From: Ohtaekwangia sp036568665
Lineage (GTDB): Bacteria > Bacteroidota > Bacteroidia > Cytophagales > Cyclobacteriaceae
Assembly (NCBI RefSeq): GCF_036568665.1
Contig: NZ_DATCSD010000304.1
Location: 1 to 18,057, forward strand
Length of the DNA: 18,057 nucleotides
Direction of reading: 5' to 3'
Position 1 is the stretch's first letter. Each line of letters opens with the position of its first letter. Under the pieces are notes generated by a model. It searched no databases. It had not been told where the DNA came from and saw only the letters and a list, made by a program, of their open reading frames with translations. The position numbers and the translations under genes are program-made. This document shows, piece after piece, positions 1-6,628 of the stretch.

Positions 1-1329
1 TTTATAGTCTGCCAGTTTCTGTTCAGTTATACCTTCACCGATCTGCATGAACGCTGTCCGAAATTCCTTCATGGCATCCACTACCATTTTGTTTTCCGAG
101 AAAGTAAGTATCTGGTTGCGGATGATGTCGAAGTAATATTCTATGTTACGTTTCTTGGTGGAGTTGATCGTCTTCAGCTGATCGAACTTCGATTCGTAAT
201 TCAACTCTGCCAGTTGTTTGAACAGTGCATTATACTTGCGGCTGATCTCTTCCTGTGTTGCCTGTAGCTCTTCCTGATTCTGGCGAAGTTCTTCTTCCTG
301 CGCACGCATGTTCTCGGCTTGCTCATGCGATTCGTCCAGCAGGCGCTGGGTATTCTCAGCTGTGCGATACGATAGTATAGTATGTGCTATATTTTCTCCG
401 ATCTTTTCTACAAAAGCAATTTCATGTTGTTGAAAAGGTTTGAACGATGCAAGCTCCATAATACCCACAACATCTTCATTTACCTTTAGCGGAGCGATCA
501 ATATATACTTGGGATTGGCTTCTCCTAAACCGGAAGTGATGCGTACAAAATCGTCCGGGATCTCTTTAAGGTATATCGTTTCTTTTTCGAGGAACGCCTG
601 GCCGATAAGTCCTTCACCTATATCTACTTTCTTGGTGAGATACTTGGTGCGATTAAAGGCATAGCATGCTATCATTTCCAGATGCTGACTGCCTCCCTGG
701 TCATCACTTAAAACAAACAATGCTCCCTGGTTGGCTTTGATCAACAGTACTAAATTTTTGGTAACGTCATGTGCCAGCGCACTGATATTTTTATTCGAGC
801 GAAGTACTTCTACAAAACGCGCCAGCCCGTCCGTTGTCCAGTTTCTTTTCTGATCTTCTTCTTTTACTGACTGCAGATTTTCTTTCAGTCTTAGCAATGA
901 ATGTCCGAGCTGATCATCTTCGTGGTTCGGTTCATAGGCAGCATCGAGATTTCCGTTTCGGATCTGTTCAGCGAAAGCTGTTTTCTTCATCAGGTCTTCT
1001 TTCAGCGTATTGAGTGAAGAAGCCATATCGGTAAGTTCATCGTTACCGGAGAGTTCTATTTTGTGACGAAAGCTTCCGGCCGCCAGGGCCATGATCGACT
1101 CGCGGATAGAAGATATTTTGAAGCGCATACGCCTGGTAAAGGAAGTAGCGAGTATAGCATACACGATGATAAAGACGACAACAATACCGGCAACAAAACC
1201 TCGCTCTGATGATGCTTTCTCTGCCTCGCGCACCAGGAGGTAAACAAGCAAACCAAGGAGTAGAAGGATGGGGGTGACGGACAGTAAGAGAAACTTAAGT
1301 AGGAACTGTCGCTTTGGAACAATAGCCAT
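1..1329 (-). CDS. HAMP/GAF-domain membrane signalling protein, N-terminal part (runs off left edge)
   Basis: The reverse strand is open from an ATG at 1329 to the window edge, giving 443 residues without a stop. Two hydrophobic segments (about residues 9-33 and 45-64) are separated by only a ten-residue charged loop, so there is no room for a periplasmic sensor domain. A HAMP-like linker follows (about 66-117, with the GNDEL motif near 95), then a second HAMP-like repeat (about 118-160), a GAF domain (about 185-320) and a Glu/Gln-rich coiled coil (about 322-375). The last 60 residues resemble the start of another sensor segment. The output domain (kinase, cyclase or methyl-accepting) lies outside the window, so its activity cannot be named. 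The cue is more likely intracellular, read by GAF, than periplasmic. It is separated by 93 bases from the next gene on the same strand and has no obvious functional link to it. Confidence 0.8.
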   Translation of the reverse strand, partial: MAIVPKRQFLLKFLLLSVTPILLLLGLLVYLLVREAEKASSERGFVAGIVVVFIIVYAILATSFTRRMRFKISSIRESIMALAAGSFRHKIELSGNDELTDMASSLNTLKEDLMKKTAFAEQIRNGNLDAAYEPNHEDDQLGHSLLRLKENLQSVKEEDQKRNWTTDGLARFVEVLRSNKNISALAHDVTKNLVLLIKANQGALFVLSDDQGGSQHLEMIACYAFNRTKYLTKKVDIGEGLIGQAFLEKETIYLKEIPDDFVRITSGLGEANPKYILIAPLKVNEDVVGIMELASFKPFQQHEIAFVEKIGENIAHTILSYRTAENTQRLLDESHEQAENMRAQEEELRQNQEELQATQEEISRKYNALFKQLAELNYESKFDQLKTINSTKKRNIEYYFDIIRNQILTFSENKMVVDAMKEFRTAFMQIGEGITEQKLADYK

Positions 1330-1375
1330 TTAGGTCAATGAATTATTCCACAAAATACAAATTTTCTAATGGGAG

Positions 1376-1413
1376 GCGGGCACGAATATTAATATTTTAA
1401 ATTTTTTGCCCGC
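1376..1413. repeat. Inverted repeat in the gap between transporter and HAMP/GAF gene
   Basis: GCGGGCA at 1376-1382 is complementary to TGCCCGC at 1407-1413, around an AT-rich spacer that contains the palindrome AATATTAATATT. It lies just downstream of the transporter stop codon in the minus direction. The minus strand has no T-run after the second arm, so I do not call it an intrinsic terminator. It may be a weak terminator or an mRNA 3'-end structure. Confidence 0.3.
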
Positions 1414-1422
1414 GGGCCAATG

Positions 1423-2757
1423 CTATGCCGATTCCCTCCAACGTTTGTGCTTGAAGTGGAAATATAGCATCGACCCGATGATGAGGAGGAAGCCGGCCAC
1501 TGAAAGGATATAGCCCGAGGCAATGAACACCTGCAGCCATCCCATTTTGGAATAACCAAATTCTTTAAAGAACAACATGCATACGCTGGCCAGATATCCG
1601 AACGAATCGGCTACATACATGATGAAGCCAACGGTACCGATATACTGAAACGCAGCAATGAGCCGGTCGAAGAAGATGCTGTTGAACGGAACATAGCCCA
1701 TGTAAAGTCCAAGCCCGATCAGGATCATCCATGTAGTGGGTTCAATGATGTGTTGTTCGAAGAGCAATGTGCCGATGCCGATAAGAACCATGCCCAGCGC
1801 AATGATAACGTGATTGATCATCAGCGCAAGCTTGTTGTTTTTTATAATCATGATGCTGCCCATGATGATGAGTACGGCTATGGATACCGGTATCTCGGTA
1901 GCGGTAAAGATCTGCGGAGAGTTTCCATATCCCAGCGACTTCCATACTTCTGCAGAGAAGTTATCGCGGAAGTCGCGGTAAATCGTAAGCAACATATAGC
2001 ACAGTACAAATAGTATAATGCCCGGCAGAAATGTAGTGATGAATTTTTTCCGTTCGCTTACATTCATCGGTTGTCTGCGAGTGCGCAGTTGTTCATCGAG
2101 CGATGACGGGGGCGGTACTTTATCCAGTAAATATAAAAATGCAAGCAGCGGTATAGTATATAAACAGCAGGCTATAAAAGGCATCCACATTTCGGATACA
2201 TGCCAGTCGCGGATAAGATACGCGCCTGTAGAGCGACAAAGTCCGGAAGAGAAAATAAAACTTACAGATAGTGCAGCACCCAGCACCTCCGTCATTCTTC
2301 TGCCTTCGAGATAGCCGAATACCATGCCCCAGATCATACCGAGCGGAAGACCATTGGTGAACAGGAAAATGATATTGAACGGAGCCGGTGTTATAGCAAA
2401 CAGCAACCACGATATACCGGCTATACCTACCAATACTAATATACCGGTAGATCGCGAATGCGCTTTCAATTCGGAGATCACTTTTATACCAATGAACTTC
2501 GACATGCCATAGCCGACCACCTGAAAAATTACCAGCCATACTTTATAGCTCACGCCTGCGTAGAATATACCTTCGAACGATGCAGCTGCAAATGTTTTGC
2601 GAAAGGCATATACACAGGTATATAAACAGAATGCTGCCAGTGAAGTATAGATGGTGAACCCGATCGCGTTAGTTTGCCGCAGCCATCGGGTAATGGGATG
2701 TTCAGCGGATAATGATGCCATGCTCGTGGAAGGGGAAAGGTTGCCAGCGTCCTTCAT
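1423..2757 (-). CDS. DUF5690-family transporter (MFS-like, organophosphate-antiporter type)
   Basis: A 444-residue polytopic protein with about 12 predicted membrane helices. The N-terminal core (about residues 33-75: LYTCVYAFRKTF, then YKVWLVIFQVVGYGMSKFIG) and the later GLPLGMIWGMVFGYLEGR (about 136-153) match the Bacteroidota DUF5690 family. That family resembles UhpC/GlpT-type major facilitator proteins, which exchange sugar phosphates or glycerol phosphate for phosphate. The substrate is not visible in the sequence; by context I infer a small organophosphorus compound. The ORF overlaps the upstream PHP phosphoesterase gene by 56 bases. A second in-frame ATG at 2721 would reduce that to 20 bases and gives an N-terminus closer to the family, so the start is uncertain. 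Either way the two genes are probably translationally coupled. Neither start has a good ribosome binding site, as is usual in this phylum. Confidence 0.85.
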   Translation of the reverse strand: MKDAGNLSPSTSMASLSAEHPITRWLRQTNAIGFTIYTSLAAFCLYTCVYAFRKTFAAASFEGIFYAGVSYKVWLVIFQVVGYGMSKFIGIKVISELKAHSRSTGILVLVGIAGISWLLFAITPAPFNIIFLFTNGLPLGMIWGMVFGYLEGRRMTEVLGAALSVSFIFSSGLCRSTGAYLIRDWHVSEMWMPFIACCLYTIPLLAFLYLLDKVPPPSSLDEQLRTRRQPMNVSERKKFITTFLPGIILFVLCYMLLTIYRDFRDNFSAEVWKSLGYGNSPQIFTATEIPVSIAVLIIMGSIMIIKNNKLALMINHVIIALGMVLIGIGTLLFEQHIIEPTTWMILIGLGLYMGYVPFNSIFFDRLIAAFQYIGTVGFIMYVADSFGYLASVCMLFFKEFGYSKMGWLQVFIASGYILSVAGFLLIIGSMLYFHFKHKRWRESA

Positions 2758-3550
2758 GTAATACCGTTAAAGTTTTGAAACCGATTTTGGAAAGTAGCTG
2801 CGCAGTAGAAGAGAACTGGTTGATAAGATCATCCGGATGGTGAGCATCGCTGCTAAGGGTAACGGGTATTCCTTTCTGTAATATATACTCCAGTATCCAC
2901 GGGCCGGGATAGGTGGTACTTGATTTTTTCTGATATATACCGCGTGTGTTTACTTCAATGATCGCACCGCTTTCGGCAATCACATCGATTGTTCGCTTTA
3001 CTTCCTGCTGATACCACGCATCGCCCTCATCAAAGAATTTACCGTCAACATTCTGGATCTTGATCTTGTCCAGGTGTCCTACAACAGTAGGGCAGGCAGT
3101 CGCGATCATCTCGCGCGTCAGTTCATAATACCGGCCGATCGTATCGCGTATATTGCTGCTGAAAATCTTTTCGTATCCTTCCAGGAATAAAGTATGTAAG
3201 CCATCAATCTCCCACGGAGTGCCATCGGGCAACTTCTCCACGAAGTGAACAGAGCCAATGGTATAATCTAATTTACTTCGGAAATCGTTGGGAGAGATTA
3301 TACCGGGTATAAAATCGATCTCGAGACTGCTATAGAGTTCAAGCGGTGATTTTTCTTTGAGAGCGGTAAGTTCGTGCAGGTATGTATCCAGTGCTTCCGG
3401 TTTCATACACCACTTGCACGGAAAAGGTACCGGTGCGTGTGACGACATGCCGAGGCTGATCATCCTGAATGCTTCAGCCTGACGCACCACATCTGCTATA
3501 GCACTCTTGCCATCACAATAATTACTATGCGTATGAAAATTGGCCCACAT
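2702..3550 (-). CDS. PHP-domain phosphoesterase (histidinol-phosphatase-like)
   Basis: A 282-residue cytoplasmic protein, the usual length for single-domain PHP phosphatases of the HisJ/HisK type. All the metal-site motifs are visible: HTH at residues 6-8, D13, H38, E77, H102, GHLD at 158-161 and SDAHH at 234-238. Such enzymes use a trinuclear metal centre to hydrolyse phosphate monoesters, classically L-histidinol phosphate. No other histidine biosynthesis gene is nearby. Bacteroidota usually carry a HAD-type HisB phosphatase for that step (family knowledge, not checked here). Placement in an operon with a DUF5690 permease, opposite an aminophosphonate-type oxidase, suggests a catabolic phosphoesterase with another substrate. 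It is transcribed divergently from the FAD oxidase across a 185-base gap. The ATG at 3550 is chosen because the HTH motif must sit very near the N-terminus. Confidence 0.88.
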   Translation of the reverse strand: MWANFHTHSNYCDGKSAIADVVRQAEAFRMISLGMSSHAPVPFPCKWCMKPEALDTYLHELTALKEKSPLELYSSLEIDFIPGIISPNDFRSKLDYTIGSVHFVEKLPDGTPWEIDGLHTLFLEGYEKIFSSNIRDTIGRYYELTREMIATACPTVVGHLDKIKIQNVDGKFFDEGDAWYQQEVKRTIDVIAESGAIIEVNTRGIYQKKSSTTYPGPWILEYILQKGIPVTLSSDAHHPDDLINQFSSTAQLLSKIGFKTLTVLHEGRWQPFPFHEHGIIIR

Positions 3551-3735
3551 GTATCCGGTTCAGGTTTCAAAGTTTGTGGATAAATGTTGCAAGAAAAAAG
3601 CGAAAGCGCAACCTTAACAAAACGATAAACTTGGCTGGTTGATCAGTAAGCTTTCAACATGAACCTTTGAATGAAGTTTTACCGGAAAGAAACTTCGCTT
3701 CATTAACTTCACACTTTCATTTATAATAGAGAACT
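3551..3735. promoter_or_regulatory. Divergent promoter region between PHP phosphoesterase and FAD oxidase
   Basis: This 185-base gap must drive both gene units. On the plus strand AACCTTTG (3662-3669) resembles the Bacteroidota -7 element TAnnTTTG and is preceded by TTG at 3639-3641, a 20-base spacing that fits the phylum consensus. On the minus strand AAACTTTG (complement of 3568-3575) is a similar but weaker candidate for the PHP gene. Between the plus promoter and the start at 3736 are overlapping short inverted repeats: GAAGTTT (3673-3679) with AAACTTC (3690-3696), and AATGAAG (3670-3676) with CTTCATT (3698-3704). These could form alternative leader hairpins or a protein-binding site. Confidence 0.45.
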
Positions 3736-4860
3736 ATGGATCGTTCAGCAGATATTGCTATTGTGGGTGCCGGTATAGTAGGACTGGCGCATGCCTATAT
3801 GGCGCTTCGTAAAGGATATAAAGTTGTCGTGTTTGAGCGTGAGCAGTTTGCCGTAGGTGCTTCTGTTCGAAACTTCGGGCTCGTGTGGCCGATAGGACAG
3901 GAGCCCGGTGTTGGTCTTGATCGTGCATTACGCGCGCGCAGGCATTGGGAAGAAGTTGCCTCGCAGGCGGGCTTCTGGATGAAAGCCAATGGCTCGCTTC
4001 ATCTTGCCTATCATGATGATGAGTGGAACGTACTGAATGAGTTTATGGAACTCTATAAAGATGCAGGCTATAGCTGTTCGTTACTCGATGCCGCTGCTGT
4101 ACAGAAACATTCACCCGTAGTAAGGAACGAAAATCTGCGCGGAGGTTTGTGGAGTGAAACAGAGGGGACAGTATATGCGCGTGAGGCGATCCGCAAAATT
4201 CCTTTGTGGCTGCAGGAGAAGTACGGACTCATTCTGAAATTCGGTCACGTAGTAACCGAGATCGATGTACCGCTTATTAAAACAGCACGCGAGAGCTGGC
4301 GTGTAGATAAGGTATATGTATGCAGTGGTGCAGACTTTGAGACGCTATATCCTGAAATATACGATCAGCATCCTGTTTCAAAATGCAAATTGCACATGAT
4401 GAAAGCCGTAACGGAAAAGCCGGTAAATATAGGCCCAACGTTATGTGCCGGACTGACACTGCGCCACTATGCAGCCTTCGGTAAATGTGCTTCGCTGAAA
4501 GCGCTGGATAAGCGTTACGATGAACAATCGGAAGATTTTAAAAAACATGGTGTGCATGTATTGCTTGCACAAAACGAAGCAGGCGAGCTCATCATTGGCG
4601 ACTCGCATCACTATAGTCGCACAGTTGAACCGTTTGATCCGGAGTATATCAATACCATCATTCTTAATTACCTGCATGAGTTTGTTGATCTTGGTAAATA
4701 TAGCATTACCGAGCGTTGGCATGGTATATATCCCAAAGTGCAGGGCAACATCAGTCTTGTACTCGAGCCACAGCCGCATGTTACGATTGTCAATGGATTG
4801 GGAGGCGCAGGTATGTCGCTTAGTTTTGGATTGGCAGAAGAGGTGATTGGGAGACTTTAG
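3736..4860 (+). CDS. FAD-dependent oxidoreductase, TIGR03364-like (aminophosphonate-associated amine oxidase)
   Basis: A 374-residue soluble member of the DAO/glycine-oxidase fold. The FAD-binding Rossmann motif is GAGIVG (residues 11-16), with E34 ending the second strand to hold the ribose. The signature GASVRNFGLVWPIGQ (41-55), the mid-protein CKLHMMK, the GDSH and ERWHGIYPK segments, and the C-terminal GGAGMSLSFGLAEE (356-369) match the TIGR03364 family. That family is described as genomically linked to phosphonatase-like enzymes and phosphonate transporters, and is proposed to oxidatively deaminate an aminophosphonate or a derivative. The expected reaction is oxidation of a primary or secondary amine by O2, giving an aldehyde, amine or ammonia and H2O2. 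No signal peptide is seen, so it acts in the cytoplasm. It is divergent from the PHP/transporter pair. The usual phosphonatase-like HAD partner is not in the window. The family call is secure; the substrate is inferred. Confidence 0.85.
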   Translation: MDRSADIAIVGAGIVGLAHAYMALRKGYKVVVFEREQFAVGASVRNFGLVWPIGQEPGVGLDRALRARRHWEEVASQAGFWMKANGSLHLAYHDDEWNVLNEFMELYKDAGYSCSLLDAAAVQKHSPVVRNENLRGGLWSETEGTVYAREAIRKIPLWLQEKYGLILKFGHVVTEIDVPLIKTARESWRVDKVYVCSGADFETLYPEIYDQHPVSKCKLHMMKAVTEKPVNIGPTLCAGLTLRHYAAFGKCASLKALDKRYDEQSEDFKKHGVHVLLAQNEAGELIIGDSHHYSRTVEPFDPEYINTIILNYLHEFVDLGKYSITERWHGIYPKVQGNISLVLEPQPHVTIVNGLGGAGMSLSFGLAEEVIGRL

Positions 4861-4863
4861 TAG

Positions 4864-4955
4864 GATTTGGAAAATTATAAGATTAGAAAAATTATAAGAT
4901 TGGGAAAATAAAAAATTGGAAGATTGAAAATTGAAAAATTAGAAAATTGGGAGAT
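4864..4955. repeat. AT-rich degenerate tandem repeat
   Basis: About 90 bases made of variants of a GATT-GGAAAATT unit begin right after the FAD oxidase stop codon. The clearest copies are the 14-mer AAAATTATAAGATT at 4871-4884 and again at 4888-4901 (period 17), followed by looser copies. A related stretch in reverse-complement orientation lies at 6603-6625, just after the XRE gene. It has no coding potential and no hairpin strong enough to be a terminator. It probably arose by replication slippage or is a genome-wide intergenic repeat. Confidence 0.6.
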
Positions 4956-5068
4956 TCGTTAGGTCGTGGTGTGAAAAAAATAAAAATTATTTTTGGGAGA
5001 TATATACCGTTTTGGGTGATTAGAGTAATTCTTTGTGTATAGCTGAGTGAAGTATAAATATAGTATAT

Positions 5069-5102
5069 CATTTATATACCGGATTTATCCGGTATATAAA
5101 TG
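5069..5102. promoter_or_regulatory. Perfect 15-bp inverted repeat upstream of the lipoprotein gene
   Basis: CATTTATATACCGGA (5069-5083) is the exact reverse complement of TCCGGTATATAAATG (5088-5102), with a four-base loop TTTA. The repeat ends 57 bases before the lipoprotein start. It is not followed by a T-run, so it is not an ordinary intrinsic terminator for the FAD oxidase. It could be an operator for a dimeric regulator or a strong mRNA hairpin. Confidence 0.55.
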
Positions 5103-5108
5103 GTTTGG

Positions 5109-5143
5109 TAAACTGATATACTTGCAGAAAACCTATCAGTTTA
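5109..5143. promoter_or_regulatory. Second inverted repeat and possible promoter in the lipoprotein leader
   Basis: TAAACTGATA (5109-5118) pairs exactly with TATCAGTTTA (5134-5143) around a 15-base spacer. The spacer and left arm contain TATACTTG (5117-5124), one base off the Bacteroidota -7 consensus TAnnTTTG, although no well-spaced -33 TTG is seen. Immediately downstream, GTTTA-TTG-TAAAC (5139-5151) is a short dyad like the one in front of the XRE gene. The promoter is probably within this stretch, which would place the larger palindrome just upstream of RNA polymerase. Confidence 0.35.
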
Positions 5144-5159
5144 TTGTAAACATTATACT

Positions 5160-5837
5160 ATGTACCTGAAACCAAACCTAATTAAAACAGTCTTTGTTGT
5201 AACCGTTGTTGCAGCAAGCGCATGCAGTGAACAGGCGATTCCTGTTAGTACTGAGAAAAGTGTACTGTTAAACAGCAGTTCTGCCAGCGAAGCCAACCGT
5301 GCCGAAAGTGTAAATCCTTTTAATACTTCTGTGGGAGCGCCTATTGATTTTAGCATGGGCGAACGCTGGATTGATAACTACGGAAAAGAAAATGCTACCA
5401 GTCAATCGGCCAGCTATACTATAAAAGCGGATGCCCTTAATAAAATATTGAGCAGTAAAAATTGTGTTGGCGTGAGCTTTATGTATGCGCTCGATCCGCA
5501 AAAGAGATTGCATATACTTCCTGTGGGCGTTGACAATAATGGAAAGCAGATAACCTCCAAGCAGGTATATACACAGAATGGCACGATCGCCTGGAAGACA
5601 GCACAATGCTGGGTAGCAAATTATACCGGTCCGGTGCAATCACATTTCTTCGGGCAAAATACTTTTCTTCGCTTATGGACCAACGGTAACGCTGATGTGG
5701 TTGTCACTTTTGCGCGCGATGATAACAACAACCCGCAGCTACTGCTCACTACTGCAGCAAATAGTACTGGTAAAGTAGCCGCCAGTTCGAATTTTGAAGA
5801 TGCATCAAGTCCATGTCCACCTGTGTGTCCTAAGTAA
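5160..5837 (+). CDS. Small putative lipoprotein of unknown function with C-terminal CPPVC motif
   Basis: A 225-residue protein. The N-terminus is a lipoprotein-type signal peptide: K4/K9, a hydrophobic core, then ASAC with the candidate lipidated Cys at 22. A Ser/Asn-rich linker follows (about 23-65). The central domain (about 67-185) contains GERWIDNYGK, an ADALNKILSSKNCVGVSFMYALD stretch beginning near 90 and a HILPVGVDNNGK segment. I recall similar segments in uncharacterised Bacteroidota lipoproteins, but no function is established. The chain ends in CPPVCPK (C219, C223), a possible metal or disulfide site; the other mature cysteines are C102 and C150. The stop codon overlaps the next start by one base (TAATG), so it is translationally coupled to the 7TM protein. 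An extracytoplasmic ligand-binding partner of that membrane protein is plausible but unproven. Confidence 0.75.
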   Translation: MYLKPNLIKTVFVVTVVAASACSEQAIPVSTEKSVLLNSSSASEANRAESVNPFNTSVGAPIDFSMGERWIDNYGKENATSQSASYTIKADALNKILSSKNCVGVSFMYALDPQKRLHILPVGVDNNGKQITSKQVYTQNGTIAWKTAQCWVANYTGPVQSHFFGQNTFLRLWTNGNADVVVTFARDDNNNPQLLLTTAANSTGKVAASSNFEDASSPCPPVCPK

Positions 5838-6505
5838 TGATCGATAGCGTGCATCACTTTTCCAGGGCACTTATCTATATATCATACTTTTCTATAGTTG
5901 TGCCACTATATTTTCTTGTCAGAAAGAAACATGTTTTACGATTTCGCCAATACCGCTTGCTGGGTGTGTTGCTATTCGTTAGTGCCATAGCCGATGTTGC
6001 AAGCTATATTTTAGCGAAAGATCATTTCGCTACGATACCAATTATCAATGTTTACTTTCTGGTTAGCTTCTCTGTATTGAGTTTCATGTATGCGCGTTTA
6101 TTGCATGGTGCAAAACAGGCTATCCTTTCATTTATAGGTATTGGCTTCGCCTGTTTTCTTTGGGATACCTTTTGTATTCATACTATAGTTACCATGCAAA
6201 GCTATACGGTAACACTGTTTAGTGTGCTGGCCATAGGATACACGCTGGTATACTACGATCATCTGCTGAGTACAATGCCGGCCATGAACATAACGCGTTT
6301 TCCGTTTTTCTGGATCAACACAGCCGTTGCCTATTACTTCTGCTTCAACCTGTTCCTCTTTGTTTTCAGTACCTATATTTTTGAAAACCTGAAAGAAGAA
6401 GAGGTACTGGCGGTATGGATATTTCATAACCTGAACAATACAATAAAAAATATTCTGTTTGCCGTGGGACTATCACACGTCTCCGAAAGAAATGTATATT
6501 CTTAA
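5837..6505 (+). CDS. Seven-helix integral membrane protein of unknown function
   Basis: A 222-residue, almost entirely hydrophobic protein with seven likely helices (about 11-28, 40-59, 67-88, 95-112, 122-140, 155-182 and 192-212). The C-terminal part, FFWINTAVAYYF (158-169) followed by HNLNNTIKNILFAVGL (197-212), resembles uncharacterised Cytophagales membrane proteins that I associate with sensory histidine kinase genes. No kinase follows here, and no transporter or enzyme motif is visible. It starts on the A of the TAATG that ends the lipoprotein gene, and its transcript is closed by the intrinsic terminator at 6555-6595, so the pair is a self-contained two-gene unit. A receptor-like or lipoprotein-partner role is my inference. 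Confidence 0.75.
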   Translation: MIDSVHHFSRALIYISYFSIVVPLYFLVRKKHVLRFRQYRLLGVLLFVSAIADVASYILAKDHFATIPIINVYFLVSFSVLSFMYARLLHGAKQAILSFIGIGFACFLWDTFCIHTIVTMQSYTVTLFSVLAIGYTLVYYDHLLSTMPAMNITRFPFFWINTAVAYYFCFNLFLFVFSTYIFENLKEEEVLAVWIFHNLNNTIKNILFAVGLSHVSERNVYS

Positions 6506-6554
6506 AACCAAAGAATATTACAACGACCTACCAGCAGGTAGATTAAGGTTAGGT

Positions 6555-6595
6555 TTACCGATAACTCCAGGCGGGAGCTATCGGTAATTTTTTTT
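6555..6595 (+). terminator. Intrinsic terminator of the lipoprotein/7TM operon
   Basis: TTACCGATAACTCC (6555-6568) pairs with GGAGCTATCGGTAA (6574-6587), a 14-bp stem with one A-C mismatch and a five-base loop, followed by eight T (6588-6595). It lies 50 bases after the 7TM stop. There is no T-run in the minus direction, so it does not serve the convergent XRE gene. Confidence 0.85.
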
Positions 6596-6628
6596 AATGC
6601 TATTCAATTTTCCAATCTTTTAATCTCA

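Noticed and set aside
1750..2539. Several open frames opposite or out of phase with the transporter gene (for example 2120-2539 minus and 2018-2314 plus)
   Set aside because: They lie entirely inside the DUF5690 coding region, have no family features, and are explained by the reading frame of the real gene.
2702..3550. Calling the PHP gene hisJ/hisK for histidine biosynthesis
   Set aside because: The fold fits, but no his gene is nearby and the operon partner is a permease. The gene symbol would overstate the evidence.
4441..4846. Open frames of 108-112 codons overlapping the FAD oxidase on both strands
   Set aside because: The FAD oxidase frame carries family motifs through this entire region; the alternatives have none.
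5069..5102. Reading the 15-bp palindrome as the intrinsic terminator of the FAD oxidase gene
   Set aside because: No T-run follows either arm and it lies over 200 bases from the stop codon.
4861..5159. A small RNA or CRISPR-like array in the repeat-rich gap
   Set aside because: The repeats are short, degenerate and without spacers of uniform length, and no independent promoter plus terminator pair is seen.
5268..5639. A 123-codon minus-strand frame opposite the lipoprotein gene
   Set aside because: The plus-strand frame has a signal peptide, a coupled downstream gene and upstream control elements. The minus frame has no such support.
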